NCBI RefSeq assembly: GCF_014489615.1
Contig: NZ_CP060825.1
Coordinates: forward strand, 1,901,501-1,965,500
From: Streptomyces genisteinicus
Lineage (GTDB): Bacteria > Actinomycetota > Actinomycetes > Streptomycetales > Streptomycetaceae
Direction of reading: 5' to 3'
DNA: 64,000 nt
A program made the translations under genes and the position numbers. The notes under the pieces were generated by a model. The model worked only from the letters and a program-made list of their open reading frames with translations. It made no database searches and was not told the DNA's origin. Shown one piece after another: positions 21,391-32,189 of the stretch; position 1 is the first letter of the stretch; each line of letters starts with the position of its first letter.

Positions 21391-22188
21391 GTGAGTGAGC
21401 TGCGGTTCGTCCGACTGGGGTTCGGCGACGACGCCGTCGAGTACCGGGAGGCATGGCAGAAGCAGCGCGAGATCCACGCCGCCCGCTTCGCCGACGAGAT
21501 CCCCGACACCTGTCTGCTCCTGGAGCACCCGCCCGTCTACACGGCCGGACGACGCACGGAGGAGAGCGAGCGCCCCCTCGACGGCACCCCCGTCGTCGAC
21601 GTGGACCGCGGCGGCAAGATCACCTGGCACGGTCCCGGCCAGCTGGTGGGCTATCCGATCCTCAAGCTGCCGCGCCCGGTGGACGTGATCGCCCATGTGC
21701 GGCGGCTGGAGGACGCGCTCATCGCCACGTGCACCGACTTCGGGCTGGCGACCTCGCGGATCGAGGGGCGCAGCGGCGTGTGGGTGCTGGGCGACCCGGT
21801 GGAGCAGCGCCCGTCCCTCGGCGGGCTGTCGCTGGACTTCGACCCGCGGCTGCACGACGAGGAGTTCGACGCGCGGCTGAACGGCCCGGAGTACGCGCCT
21901 TCGAACGCCGGGCAGCGCCGGGAGGACCGGAAGCTGGCGGCGATCGGCATCCGGATCGCGAAGGGCGTCTCGATGCACGGCTTCTCGCTCAACGTGAACC
22001 CGGACAACACCTGGTTCGACCGGATCGTGCCCTGCGGCATCCGCGACGCGGGCGTCGCCTCGCTCGCGGGCGAGCTGGGGCGGGACGTGACCATCGACGA
22101 GGTGCTGCCGGTCCTCGAGGGGCACCTGCGGGAGGTGCTGGAGAACGCGGACCCGCAGCCCCGCGCCGTCGAGCGGGCGACCGCCTGA
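21391..22188 (+). CDS. lipB: Octanoyl-[ACP]:protein N-octanoyltransferase
   Basis: A 265-residue LipB. It moves octanoate from acyl carrier protein to the lipoyl domains of 2-oxoacid dehydrogenases and GcvH. Visible signatures are [16 protein letters not shown] (residues about 73-88), the acyl-Lys region KLAAIGIRI and the catalytic Cys in PCGIRD. There is an insert of about 30 residues between the two halves, common in actinobacteria. GTG 21391 follows GAGGGAGG; the frame is open farther upstream through low-complexity sequence without homology. lipA follows 147 bases later. Confidence 0.95.
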   Translation: MSELRFVRLGFGDDAVEYREAWQKQREIHAARFADEIPDTCLLLEHPPVYTAGRRTEESERPLDGTPVVDVDRGGKITWHGPGQLVGYPILKLPRPVDVIAHVRRLEDALIATCTDFGLATSRIEGRSGVWVLGDPVEQRPSLGGLSLDFDPRLHDEEFDARLNGPEYAPSNAGQRREDRKLAAIGIRIAKGVSMHGFSLNVNPDNTWFDRIVPCGIRDAGVASLAGELGRDVTIDEVLPVLEGHLREVLENADPQPRAVERATA

Positions 22189-22335
22189 GGGGTCGAGCGG
22201 GCCACCGCCCGAGGGCGTGGGCCGCGGTCCCGGGGAATGCACACCCCGGGCCATGGGTTGGCCAAGCGTAAGGCCGCACTTTTATCGGGCGTACTCTGGT
22301 GTTCGCCGAAGAATCGAAGCTGTAGGGAGCCGGTC

Positions 22336-23289
22336 GTGTCCGCAGTCGCACCCGACGGACGCAAGATGCTGCGCCTGGAGGTCCGCAACAGCCAGACCCC
22401 CATCGAGCGCAAGCCCGAGTGGATCAAGACCCGGGCGAAGATGGGCCCCGAGTACAACCAGCTGCAGAAGCTGGTGAAGAGCGAGGGCCTGCACACGGTC
22501 TGCCAGGAGGCGGGCTGTCCGAACATCTTCGAGTGCTGGGAAGACCGCGAGGCGACCTTCCTGATCGGTGGCGACCAGTGCACCCGGCGCTGCGACTTCT
22601 GCCAGATCGACACCGGCAAGCCGCAGGCCCTGGACCGTGACGAGCCCCGCCGCGTGGGCGAGTCCGTGGTCACCATGGACCTGAACTACGCCACGATCAC
22701 CGGTGTCGCCCGCGACGACCTGGAGGACGGCGGCGCCTGGCTGTACGCGGAGACCGTGCGGCAGATCCACACCATGACGGCGGAGCGGGAGAGCGGCCAC
22801 ACCAAGGTCGAGCTGCTGATCCCCGACTTCAACGCGGTGCCCGAGCAGCTGGCCGAGGTCTTCTCCTCGCGGCCGGAGGTGCTGGCGCACAACGTCGAGA
22901 CCGTGCCGCGGATCTTCAAGCGGATCCGTCCCGGTTTCCGTTACGAGCGTTCGCTGGAGGTCATCACGCGGGCCCGTGAGGCCGGCCTGGTGACCAAGTC
23001 GAACCTGATCCTCGGCATGGGCGAGACCCGCGAGGAGGTCAGCGAGGCGCTGCGGCACCTGCACGACGCCGGCTGCGAGCTGATCACGATCACCCAGTAC
23101 CTGCGTCCCTCCGTGCGCCACCACCCGGTGGAGCGCTGGGTGAAGCCGCAGGAGTTCGTGGAGCTGAAGGACGAGGCCGACGAGATCGGCTTCTCCGGTG
23201 TGATGTCGGGGCCGCTGGTCCGGTCGTCGTACCGGGCGGGACGCCTCTTCCAGCAGGCCATGGAGCGGCGGAGCCGAGCCGCCGCGTAG
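22336..23289 (+). CDS. lipA: Lipoyl synthase
   Basis: A 317-residue radical-SAM enzyme that inserts two sulfurs into octanoyl-lysine. The auxiliary cluster cysteines are Cys56, Cys61 and Cys67 ([12 protein letters not shown]) and the radical-SAM cysteines Cys82, Cys86 and Cys89 (CTRRCDFC); the C-terminal RSSY motif that ligates the auxiliary cluster is at 296-299. GTG 22336 follows AGGGAG. The last eight codons lie inside the first copy of a 103-base tandem repeat. Works with lipB upstream and serves aceE and sucB. Confidence 0.96.
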   Translation: MSAVAPDGRKMLRLEVRNSQTPIERKPEWIKTRAKMGPEYNQLQKLVKSEGLHTVCQEAGCPNIFECWEDREATFLIGGDQCTRRCDFCQIDTGKPQALDRDEPRRVGESVVTMDLNYATITGVARDDLEDGGAWLYAETVRQIHTMTAERESGHTKVELLIPDFNAVPEQLAEVFSSRPEVLAHNVETVPRIFKRIRPGFRYERSLEVITRAREAGLVTKSNLILGMGETREEVSEALRHLHDAGCELITITQYLRPSVRHHPVERWVKPQEFVELKDEADEIGFSGVMSGPLVRSSYRAGRLFQQAMERRSRAAA

Positions 23290-23606
23290 GGTGCGGGGCC
23301 GCCCGAGGAACGAGGGCGGGCACGCGGCCGCAGCACAGGCGAGACACCGCGCGACCACCCGCACAGCGCGGCGGAGCCGAGCCGCCGCGTAGGGTGCGGG
23401 GCCGCCCGAGGGACGAGGGCGGGCACGCGGCCGCAGCACAGGCGAGACACCGCGCGACCACCCGCACAGCGCGGCGGAGCCGAGCCGTCGCGTAGGGTGC
23501 GGGGCCGCCCGAGGAACGAGGGCGGGCACGCGGCCGCAGCACAGGCGAGACACCGCGCGACCACCCGCACCGCGCGGCGGAGCCGAGCCGCCGCGTAGGG
23601 TGCGGG
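23267..23606 (+). repeat. 103-bp tandem repeat, 3.3 copies, beginning inside lipA
   Basis: Copies begin at 23267, 23370, 23473 and 23576 with an exact 103-base period; the fourth stops after about 30 bases. Copies differ at only a few positions. Each carries GGCGGAGCCGAGCCGCC (a small hairpin) and a CCGCCC...GGGCGG arm pair. The first copy includes the last 23 bases of lipA with its stop codon, so later copies hold non-functional lipA tails. The stretch 23607-23810 shows nothing recognisable apart from high GC. Confidence 0.9.
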
Positions 23607-23828
23607 TGCGGACCCGGTCCCGGGGCGCGGTCGGCCGCTCGGTGCGGGCCCGGGGCCCGGAATCTCGACCCCCGCCGACGCCATGTGAATTCAGGCACAA
23701 GCAACTACCGCCCAGTAGGAGCGAGTTGAAGGCGGCCCGTCCCCGTCTCCGCAGGTCGGGGCCGGGGGCGGGCCGCCGCCGTGTCGGAGAGCGGCCCGAA
23801 GACGTCCGCCCAAACGTTTCATCGCGGT

Positions 23829-23855
23829 TTGACCGCTCAGTCACGCCCTGGTAAC
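23829..23855 (+). promoter_or_regulatory. Candidate GlnR box before the small gene at 23918
   Basis: Half-sites TTGAC (23829-23833), GTCAC (23840-23844) and GTAAC (23851-23855) lie exactly 11 bases apart, fitting the GlnR pattern gTnAC-n6-GaAAC. The local A+T-rich context (AAACGTTTC at 23812) fits a promoter. Confidence 0.6.
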
Positions 23856-23917
23856 ACCGATCTGTGACGCTCGTTGCACGCTCAGCTTCCCCTTCTGCCC
23901 ACTCCGGGAGTCCCACC

Positions 23918-24127
23918 ATGCAGGCCGCTCCTGTCCGTCCCGTGAACGCCACCGCCATCCCGACCGTGACCGGCGCCCTGCGCGCCATGGAGGCCCTGCT
24001 CCTGGGCAGCGGCCAGCGCACCGCCCGCCGCAACGCCTGGGCCGCGGTGCTCGAGGACCGCCGCCGCGCCAAGGACCGCGTCGAGGCCGAGCACGTACTC
24101 GAGGCCGTGGCTGCCCGCACTTCGTAG
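23918..24127 (+). CDS. Small conserved protein, probable GlnR-regulated SCO2195-type
   Basis: A 69-residue cytoplasmic protein with a helical, charged C-terminal half (ALRAMEALLLGSGQRTARRN, then EDRRRAKDRVEAEHVLEAV). ATG 23918 follows GGGAG by 7 bases. Its position between lipA and the DUF4191 gene matches the S. coelicolor gene SCO2195, which I recall as a GlnR-regulated small protein; that assignment rests on memory and on the GlnR-like half-sites upstream. Molecular role unknown. Confidence 0.75.
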   Translation: MQAAPVRPVNATAIPTVTGALRAMEALLLGSGQRTARRNAWAAVLEDRRRAKDRVEAEHVLEAVAARTS

Positions 24128-24146
24128 GGCACGTAAACTTCCCCGT

Positions 24147-24854
24147 ATGGCGAGGAAGGCAAAATCAGACAGCAGTGACGCTGCTGCGAACCCCGGGCGA
24201 CTGAAGCAGATCGCTCTGACGTACAAGATGACCCGAAAGGCCGACCCGAAGGTCGGTCTGGTGGTCGCGGCTGTGGGAATCGTCACCTTCGGTGTCTTCC
24301 TCGGGATCGGTTTCCTGATCGGCCACCCCATCTACCTGGGCATCCTGGGCTTCCTTCTCGCCTTCCTGGCGATGGCGATCATCTTCGGCCGCCGTGCCGA
24401 GACCGCCGCCTTCGGGCAGATGGAAGGACAGCCGGGCGCGGCCGCGGCCGTCCTGCAGAACGTGGGGCGCGGCTGGACCACGACCCCGGCGGTCGCGATG
24501 AACCGCAACCAGGACGTGGTGCACCGCGCGGTCGGCAAGGCCGGCATCGTGCTGGTCGCCGAGGGCAACCCGAACCGGCTGAAGACGCTGGTCGCGGCCG
24601 AGAAGAAGAAGATGAACCGCATCGTCGTGGACGTCCCCGTGCACGACATCCTGGTGGGCAACGACGAGGGCCAGGTGCCGCTGAAGAAGGTGCGCACCAC
24701 CATGCTGAAGCTGCCCCGCGTGCTCACCGGCCCGCAGGTCACCGCCACCAACGACCGGCTGCGCGCGATGGGCGACCTCATGAGCAACATGCCGCTGCCC
24801 AAGGGTCCGATGCCGAAGGGCATGCGGATGCCGCGCGGCGGCAAGATGCGCTGA
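24147..24854 (+). CDS. DUF4191 membrane protein
   Basis: A 235-residue protein with a charged N-terminus, two adjacent membrane helices at about residues 31-52 and 57-74 (GLVVAAVGIVTFGVFLGIGF; LGILGFLLAFLAMAIIF), then a soluble cytoplasmic domain of about 155 residues ending in a Met/Pro/Gly-rich basic tail. This is the actinobacterial DUF4191 family found next to lipA. Role unknown. It begins 19 bases after the small gene and is probably co-transcribed with it. A 24-bp perfect hairpin follows. Confidence 0.85.
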   Translation: MARKAKSDSSDAAANPGRLKQIALTYKMTRKADPKVGLVVAAVGIVTFGVFLGIGFLIGHPIYLGILGFLLAFLAMAIIFGRRAETAAFGQMEGQPGAAAAVLQNVGRGWTTTPAVAMNRNQDVVHRAVGKAGIVLVAEGNPNRLKTLVAAEKKKMNRIVVDVPVHDILVGNDEGQVPLKKVRTTMLKLPRVLTGPQVTATNDRLRAMGDLMSNMPLPKGPMPKGMRMPRGGKMR

Positions 24855-24872
24855 CCCGGCACGCCGGCGCGC

Positions 24873-24923
24873 GTGTACGAGAGAGCCCGCCGGGACGCTG
24901 TCCCGGCGGGCTCTCTCGTACAC
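24873..24923. terminator. 24-bp perfect hairpin between convergent genes
   Basis: Arms 24873-24896 and 24900-24923 match at every position with a GCT loop. It lies between the convergent DUF4191 and RDD genes and should terminate both. Confidence 0.9.
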
Positions 24924-24959
24924 GCGGGACCCGGCGGCCGGTGGCGGCGGGTCCGGGGT

Positions 24960-25427
24960 CTAGATCCTGACCTGGACCGCTCGGCCGAGGCGGTCGTGCA
25001 GACCGCGGCCGTCGCGGTCCCAGACGAGTGCGGGGATCGCGATGCACAGCAGAGCACTGCGCAGGAAGGCCCAGCCGAAGCCGAGGCGGCCGCCGTTCTC
25101 CGAGATCACCCGCAGGCCGAAGATCCGCTTGCCGGGGGTGGAGCCGACGGTGCCGACGGTCAGCACCGCCAGGATGAAGAAGATCAGCAGGGCTCGGTTG
25201 CCGGTGGCCTGCTGACTACTGTGCGCGAAGAGGCCGTATGCGATCAGGAAGCACAGACCCCAGTCGAGGAAGAGCGCCCCGAAACGCCGCCCGAGCGGGG
25301 CGACGGAACCCGGCCCCGACTCCGGCAGCCCGAGGCGCTCGCCCCGGTACCCGAAGTCGACACCCATCTCCTCGGCCGCAGCGCGGGGCCCGGAGAGCCA
25401 CGATCCGATTGCTTGCCTGTTGTCCAC
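24960..25427 (-). CDS. RDD-family membrane protein
   Basis: A 155-residue protein. After a soluble 45-residue N-terminus it has the RDD domain with membrane helices around [16 protein letters not shown] and [18 protein letters not shown], and the conserved [11 protein letters not shown] and LHDRLGRAV motifs. The family's role is unclear (some members act in ion or stress tolerance). The GTG start at 25427 is chosen because family homology begins near it; there is no clear ribosome site, so the message may be nearly leaderless. It is divergent from glnA, about 220 bases away. Confidence 0.82.
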   Translation of the reverse strand: MDNRQAIGSWLSGPRAAAEEMGVDFGYRGERLGLPESGPGSVAPLGRRFGALFLDWGLCFLIAYGLFAHSSQQATGNRALLIFFILAVLTVGTVGSTPGKRIFGLRVISENGGRLGFGWAFLRSALLCIAIPALVWDRDGRGLHDRLGRAVQVRI

Positions 25428-25510
25428 CCGACCACGGTACTGCGCCCGCTTTCGATCACTTCGGCCCGGGTCCCCGGGGGCCGCGGCAGGCCACGGGGCC
25501 GCCGTCCCGG

Positions 25511-25548
25511 TTAACGTCTCCGAAACAAATGGGTCATGCTTGAGAAAT
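25511..25548 (+). promoter_or_regulatory. Tandem GlnR half-sites of the glnA promoter
   Basis: Four half-sites at 11-base intervals: TTAAC (25511), GAAAC (25522), GTCAT (25533) and GAAAT (25544). This matches the known double GlnR box arrangement at Streptomyces glnA, activated under nitrogen limitation. Confidence 0.75.
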
Positions 25549-25647
25549 CCGGTCTGCCTATGGTCGGGTCCAGCGTGTGCCACCGCACTGGCCGCACGGA
25601 CGAGCTGCAACCCCGCCCTTCCCCGGGTCGGGAGTAGGAGGAGTTGG

Positions 25648-27057
<1,410 letters not shown>

Positions 27058-27090
27058 ACCTCCCGCCGCCGGGCCCCGGGCCCGGTGCAG

Positions 27091-27143
27091 CAACGGCCCG
27101 TGGGCCGCGTTCCCTGCTGGGGAGCGCGGCCCACGGCCCGTTG
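27091..27143. terminator. Long hairpin after glnA
   Basis: Nineteen-base arms (27091-27109 and 27125-27143) with one mismatch; the loop itself can pair further (TTCCC with GGGGA). Lies between the convergent glnA and trypsin/STAND genes. Confidence 0.85.
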
Positions 27144-27171
27144 TTCCATACACACATGCGACCGCGGAGGA

Positions 27172-30100
27172 TCACCCCTGCCCTGGGACGGACAGCGTCT
27201 TGAGCAGTTTGCGGGCGGCTTCCCACTCACCGGCGCAGATCTGGTGGAACCGGCCCACGCTGCGCGCGGAGCAGGACTGCAACGCGTCGACGGCCAGGTG
27301 CAGCCAGGACGGCTTCTTCTCCGGCCGCCACGAGAACGGATCGGGCGACCGAAGCGCCTCGGCTGCGCAGAGGACGGCCTCGGCCCTCTGGAACAGGTTC
27401 ACCAGAGACTCCTCGCCCGACCACGACACGAGCAGGACTCGGCAGGCGTCGAAGCAGTCGTACGCACGCTTGGCGGCCTCCGCCGCCGCCTCGGTGGAGC
27501 CCGCGGCGAGCAGGACACGGGCATTGCGGAGATAGAGCTGCCCGAGGCCGTAGATGAGGGCCTCGTTGGTGAAGTCCTCGTAGAGCAGGTCGGAGAGCCG
27601 CTCGTCGTCGTCACTCCGCTCGGCGGCATCCTCGTCCTGCCGCACACCGCGCTGGCGCTGGAGCCAGCGCCCGATGGTGGTCGTGTAGCCGTCGCTGATG
27701 AGGTCGTCGAAGGTGGCGTCCGTGGCCGCCCAGTCCACGGCCTCGCCGAGTTCCAGATTGATGCGCTCGCGGAGAATCGCGACGCGCTGGCGGAAGTACC
27801 GGTGCCCCAGGGACTCGGTGAGCTGGTCAGCGGCCCGGTGCAGTGCCGCCGTGCGCGTCGGCCCGCTGGGAAGGTCGTACTGCGCCTGCAGCAGCAGGGA
27901 TTCGGCGATCGCGATCTGAGCCTGCCGCCGGACATGGCCGTTGCGGGAGCTGCGGACCACGGTCTCGAGGACCTCGACCGCCTCGGCGTTCTCCCACGTG
28001 TAGCGGTGCAGCCGGGCCCTGGCCAGACGACGGCGATTGCTGAGCGGCCATTCCTCCTCGGCTCGCCGGTGGACCGCCCACACCGCCGTGTTGTCGACCG
28101 GGTTGCCCGCCGTGCGTGAGTGGACCGCGAGCAGCCGGCGGAACTCCCGCTCGAGATCGGCCTCCACCAGGAAGGCGTCGAGCACGTTCCCGTAGCGCTT
28201 CCGGTGGCCCTGGAGGTAGCGCAGCCTTTCGTGGTGGACCCGTTCCAGATCCTCCAGCCGGAACCCCTTGCCGGGACTCTGGCTCTCCGCCGCCGCGTAG
28301 AGGCTCCGGCCCTGCCGGTGCCATTTCTCCTCGATGCACCACAGATCGAGCAGCGCGTGATCGCGTGAGGTCGTCCGCTGCTCCCTGAGCCACTGTGCAG
28401 TCCTGAGGACGGCCTGCCGGAAATCGGATTCGGCGCCCTGCCCGGACGCGGCCCCCGTCCCACCGTCCCAGTCCCCGCGCTGCCGCAGGAGTTGCAGCCA
28501 GACGCGGTACGCGTAGGCGCTCGGGCTGTGCCCGACGACGTATTCCACGTGCCGTTCGGCGCGCAGGGTGACCGTCAGTGCCTCCCGCCGGTTCCCGTTC
28601 TCCGACAGGGCCCAGGCGTGGAAGCCCAGTGCCTGGCCCAGTTCGACCAGGCCACTCCCCTGGCCGACGGCAGCCTGTTCCCGCAGCGTGCCCTCGTGGC
28701 CCAGCAGGAGTCCCACCGCCGAGTGCGCCCCTTCGAGCGTGACGGCGGGGTCCGCCTGCCGGCGGTGGACGTGACGCAGCAGCCGCGTCATCGCCAGGCA
28801 TGTCGTCAGCGGCCACTCCGCCTGCGGTCCGTAAGCCTCCTCCAGACCTCGGCCGACGGCCCCGAGCAGAGCGATCCGCTCGTCGTCGAATCGGAGCTCC
28901 AGGGCGTAGTTCCGCGCCGTCTCCATGCTCCGCCGGGTCCAGACGAAGACCTGATGGATCTGGTCGAGATGCGCCGCGCACGTCGACAGTCCGGTCAGAC
29001 CGAGCTCCATCGCCGTGCGCAGCGCGGCGGTTCTCTCCTCTCCCGATGTCGTCCGGGCCCTCGCGCGGGCCTGCCGCACGCGGAGGGCCAGGGAGGTGAG
29101 TTCGCCCCTGACCGTGTCGGGTTCCGGCAGCTCCGCGAGGAGGTCTCCCGCCCGGCGCAGGTACTCCCCGGCCTCCTCGCCCATGTCGAGCCGTACATCT
29201 ACGGTGTTGAGGATCCAGGAGACCGTCCAGACGATGCGCCCCACCTTGCCGCTGGTGCGCCGTCGTGCCTGCTCCTCGAGGAGTGGGACGACCTCCTCGC
29301 GGATGGAGACGACCTCCGCGTGGCAGCCGAACCGCCGGGCGCCCAGGTACAGGGCGTTGTCGACACCGCGCAGCAGTTGGGTGGGGATGTCCGAGGTGCA
29401 CGCCCTGAGCGCGCTGCTCGTGGCACGGGCTGCGGCGACGAATCGGTCGTTGTTCTCGGGCGACGGCTCGTCGCGCATGATCAGGTTCAGTTCGGCGACC
29501 GCGCTGAAGAGCTGCGCGAGCGCCTCCGTCTCGGGCGCGAGTGATATGTCCGTGCCGGCCTCGGGGTGCACCTCCTGCCTCTCCGCGCGTTCCACGCCCG
29601 CGAAGAGCGCCGCCGTGTCGACGAGCACGAAGTCCTGCATCTGCTTCCGCAGCCGCGGGAGCCCGTCGGGCAGTGCGCGGTCCAGCCACCCGTGGGCGAA
29701 CTCGAGGAACCTCGCGAGTCCCAGCCGGCGGGCTTCCTCCTCCCGCATGTCGGCGTAGGCGAGCACGGCGAGACCGAGCGCCTTCGCTCCCCCTTCCAGC
29801 ACACGGTCGAGCTCCCGCGCGTCGTGCGCGCACTCCAGCAGGACCGCGCGTTCGACCTCCTTGCACCGAGCGCCCTCGGCACTCGCGAGGGCGACACGGA
29901 CGAGATTGCGCAGGGCCTCCTGGGTGGCCCGCCCGAGGCGGTACCGCACATCGGCGGGCGCGGTACCGCCGTCGTCGGGCACCTGCCTGCCCAGCACTCC
30001 GGAGGCGGTCAGCGCGCTCAGCATGGCCGGGGTGAGGCCCGCGCGTGAGAGCACTGTCTCCGGCAGGGACACCTCCCGGTCCATGGCCCAGACGATCAGC

Positions 30101-31692
30101 GACGCCAGCGGTCCGGGTGCCCCGTTCTCGGTGATCCGGCAGCCCGCGGTGCCGAAAGCCGAGGTGATGGTGATCCGGCAGGCATCGAGCAGTTCGCATG
30201 CGACGACGAGGGAATCCGCGCGGGCTCCGTCGCCGATGTCCTTCTCGGCGTAGCGCTCGGCACCCATCAGCAGGATCTTCGGGCGACGGACCATCGCGTC
30301 GTCCGCCTCCGCCAGGACTTCCGCGGCGTCCACGTCGATCCCGAAGTCGTCCAGTGCCGACGTGAGGAGGGCGGCGGCCTCGTCGGGCGCCAGTGACCCG
30401 AGCCTGATCGACGGCATCCGCCTGAGCTGCTGATGCCCGTCCGCCTCGATCCTGGTGTTGCTCGCGAGGAAGCTCACGGATCGAGAGAACACCGGGCTCG
30501 CCAGCAGGGCGTCCAGGTCCGATTCCAGGTGCTCGGTGGACGTGTTCGCCATGGCGCAGTCGATGACGGCGACGAGCGCGTGATGGCGCACGCTGCTCGC
30601 CAGTACCTGGTCGATGAGGTACTCGCGCTTGGCCTCCGGCGAGGTTGTGCTCTCCTCCGTGTAGTGCTCGAGTCCGAAGAGGTCGGCCTCGAGCAGGGTG
30701 GAGAGGGCCCTGGAGACCGGGTATCCGCCGCGGCCGCCCGCGACGGACAGGTCGAGGAACAGCCGCGGGAGGGTCCGGGGCAGTGCGTTCCCGAACTCTT
30801 TGCGGCGCAGCACATGGGTGAGGAAGGCGGTCTTGCCGACGTGCTCCGGGCCCTCGACGGGGATGAGGCGGCCGTCCGCCACGAAGCGCACGGCCCTGTC
30901 GGTCTCGCGGGCGCGGCCGACGAAGCCCGGAGGGGGGAGCGGTGCCGGGACGGGCGGGAAGGGGCGCAGTCCGCCCGCCGGCGAGGCGGGAGCGGGGGCC
31001 GGCGGCTCCGGGGCCGTCACCTGCTCGACCGTGACGGCCTCGCCTGACTCGACGAGCTGGTCCCTGAACCCCGGCAGCCGCAGGAGTTCGGCGACGGGGG
31101 TCGCCCGCAGCACATCGGCCCTGTCGGTGATGTCGTGGTCGAGGACGAGCACACCCGTGAGGACGGGGCCGCAGAAGAGGGCAGCGCCCGACATGCCGTG
31201 CCAGCCCCTCTTGCGGGGAACGGCGCCCGTGACATGGACCGTGAGCAGGCCCGTCTTCATCCCGTGATAAGGGTCCACGGCGCCTCGGACGGGCATCGTG
31301 TCCCGTACGGCGTCGTCCCCTTTCTCGGCGTCCGGGAATCCGAGCGCGAGCGCGTCGACGCGCGCTCCGCCGTCCACCCGGCCCCACCGGAGCGGTAGGA
31401 GCCCGCGGTGCTCCCACCGAGGGTCGGTCACACGGAGCAGCGCCGCGTCTGCGCCCGGGTCCCGTTCGACGTCGGGCGGCGAGCAGGGCCAGACGATCTC
31501 GGCGTCGAACCACTCCTTGCGGCCGTCGAGGACGGACGCGAGGGTACGTATGCGCAGCGTCCCCGCCGGGGCCGCGACGTCTTTGTGGGCGACGTGGTAG
31601 GCGGTGAGGACGAGGCCGCTCGCGACCAGGTACCCCGACCCCACCTGCCGTCCCGTCCGCGCGTAGATCTCGACCACACGGTTGTCGTCCAC
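27172..31692 (-). CDS. Trypsin-like peptidase / STAND-type NTPase / helical-repeat protein
   Basis: A 1,506-residue protein. Residues 1-215 form a trypsin-like serine protease with the full triad: His33 (TAYHVAH), Asp82 (GADAALL) and Ser168 (HGMSGAALF). A Pro-rich linker (226-256) leads to a P-loop NTPase: Walker A GPEHVGKT (281-288), Walker B-like ALVAVIDC around 367, then sensor and helical bundle regions. Residues about 600-1500 are helical TPR-like repeats. This head-NTPase-sensor order is that of predicted conflict effectors: the repeats would sense an invader, the NTPase would oligomerise and the protease would cut a target. No signal peptide, so cytoplasmic. GTG start follows a GGGGGG run. 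It lies 31 bases downstream of the trypco2 gene and is surely its operon partner. Function inferred. Confidence 0.87.
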   Translation of the reverse strand: MDDNRVVEIYARTGRQVGSGYLVASGLVLTAYHVAHKDVAAPAGTLRIRTLASVLDGRKEWFDAEIVWPCSPPDVERDPGADAALLRVTDPRWEHRGLLPLRWGRVDGGARVDALALGFPDAEKGDDAVRDTMPVRGAVDPYHGMKTGLLTVHVTGAVPRKRGWHGMSGAALFCGPVLTGVLVLDHDITDRADVLRATPVAELLRLPGFRDQLVESGEAVTVEQVTAPEPPAPAPASPAGGLRPFPPVPAPLPPPGFVGRARETDRAVRFVADGRLIPVEGPEHVGKTAFLTHVLRRKEFGNALPRTLPRLFLDLSVAGGRGGYPVSRALSTLLEADLFGLEHYTEESTTSPEAKREYLIDQVLASSVRHHALVAVIDCAMANTSTEHLESDLDALLASPVFSRSVSFLASNTRIEADGHQQLRRMPSIRLGSLAPDEAAALLTSALDDFGIDVDAAEVLAEADDAMVRRPKILLMGAERYAEKDIGDGARADSLVVACELLDACRITITSAFGTAGCRITENGAPGPLASLIVWAMDREVSLPETVLSRAGLTPAMLSALTASGVLGRQVPDDGGTAPADVRYRLGRATQEALRNLVRVALASAEGARCKEVERAVLLECAHDARELDRVLEGGAKALGLAVLAYADMREEEARRLGLARFLEFAHGWLDRALPDGLPRLRKQMQDFVLVDTAALFAGVERAERQEVHPEAGTDISLAPETEALAQLFSAVAELNLIMRDEPSPENNDRFVAAARATSSALRACTSDIPTQLLRGVDNALYLGARRFGCHAEVVSIREEVVPLLEEQARRRTSGKVGRIVWTVSWILNTVDVRLDMGEEAGEYLRRAGDLLAELPEPDTVRGELTSLALRVRQARARARTTSGEERTAALRTAMELGLTGLSTCAAHLDQIHQVFVWTRRSMETARNYALELRFDDERIALLGAVGRGLEEAYGPQAEWPLTTCLAMTRLLRHVHRRQADPAVTLEGAHSAVGLLLGHEGTLREQAAVGQGSGLVELGQALGFHAWALSENGNRREALTVTLRAERHVEYVVGHSPSAYAYRVWLQLLRQRGDWDGGTGAASGQGAESDFRQAVLRTAQWLREQRTTSRDHALLDLWCIEEKWHRQGRSLYAAAESQSPGKGFRLEDLERVHHERLRYLQGHRKRYGNVLDAFLVEADLEREFRRLLAVHSRTAGNPVDNTAVWAVHRRAEEEWPLSNRRRLARARLHRYTWENAEAVEVLETVVRSSRNGHVRRQAQIAIAESLLLQAQYDLPSGPTRTAALHRAADQLTESLGHRYFRQRVAILRERINLELGEAVDWAATDATFDDLISDGYTTTIGRWLQRQRGVRQDEDAAERSDDDERLSDLLYEDFTNEALIYGLGQLYLRNARVLLAAGSTEAAAEAAKRAYDCFDACRVLLVSWSGEESLVNLFQRAEAVLCAAEALRSPDPFSWRPEKKPSWLHLAVDALQSCSARSVGRFHQICAGEWEAARKLLKTLSVPGQG

Positions 31693-31723
31693 TGGCCCCC
31701 CAACCGCTCGCCGGACTGCAGGA

Positions 31724-32035
31724 TCAGGCGGGCTCTTCGTCCGCGTGCGAGGCGATCAGAGCGTCCTTGCCGTCCTCGTCCACCGGTTGCAGGGTCACCT
31801 TGATCCGATGGGTTCCGGTGGTGCCGTAGCTGCCCTTCGCCTCGGCGGTCCAGGGCAGGACGAGGACCTTGAGCCTTCCCTCGGCCTGCTTCTTGACCTC
31901 GACGGCGAACTCCATCTCGACCGGACCTGCCCTGAACTTCAGCTTCTCGTCCCGACCGGCGTCCATGGCGGTGGTCAATTCGCTGCGGACGGCGGAGACG
32001 GCTTCAGCCAGTCCCACCCACGGCTCGTGGCCCAT
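31724..32035 (-). CDS. Trypco2-type small partner protein
   Basis: A 103-residue protein with an amphipathic N-terminal helix (VGLAEAVSAVRSELTTAMDA), then GPVEMEFAVEVKKQAEG and a beta-rich stretch ending THRIKVTLQPV. This is the pattern of the trypsin-co-occurring domain trypco2, described computationally as a partner or adaptor of trypsin-NTPase conflict proteins. It has a strong GAGGAGG ribosome site and is the first gene of the operon. It probably pairs with a cognate domain or delivers the trypsin/STAND protein to a target; this is inference from family context. The adjacent plus-strand MOSC gene is divergent. Confidence 0.82.
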   Translation of the reverse strand: MGHEPWVGLAEAVSAVRSELTTAMDAGRDEKLKFRAGPVEMEFAVEVKKQAEGRLKVLVLPWTAEAKGSYGTTGTHRIKVTLQPVDEDGKDALIASHADEEPA

Positions 32036-32189
32036 GCGGCCTCCTCACGGCTTCGAATGGCACCTGTTCGGCCATCAAGTCGATTTGTACGCATGCTAGT
32101 TCACGGCGCCGAAATCCGGAGCCGAAGCGGTCCGGCGGCCGTCCGGCGCACCCCGCCCGGCTGCCGCGCCGGGCATTACGATCGGGCGC

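Noticed and set aside
21092..21394. Cys/Pro-rich 100-residue plus-strand frame before lipB
   Set aside because: Arises from direct repeats of GTGCCGGATCCCG; no ribosome site and it would overlap the lipB start region.
23267..23606. CRISPR-like array
   Set aside because: The 103-base units are contiguous and nearly identical without unique spacers, so this is a simple tandem repeat.
22282..24162. 626-residue minus-strand frame across lipA and the 103-bp repeat
   Set aside because: Repetitive sequence and lipA antisense produce it; the repeated phrase is an artefact of the tandem repeat.
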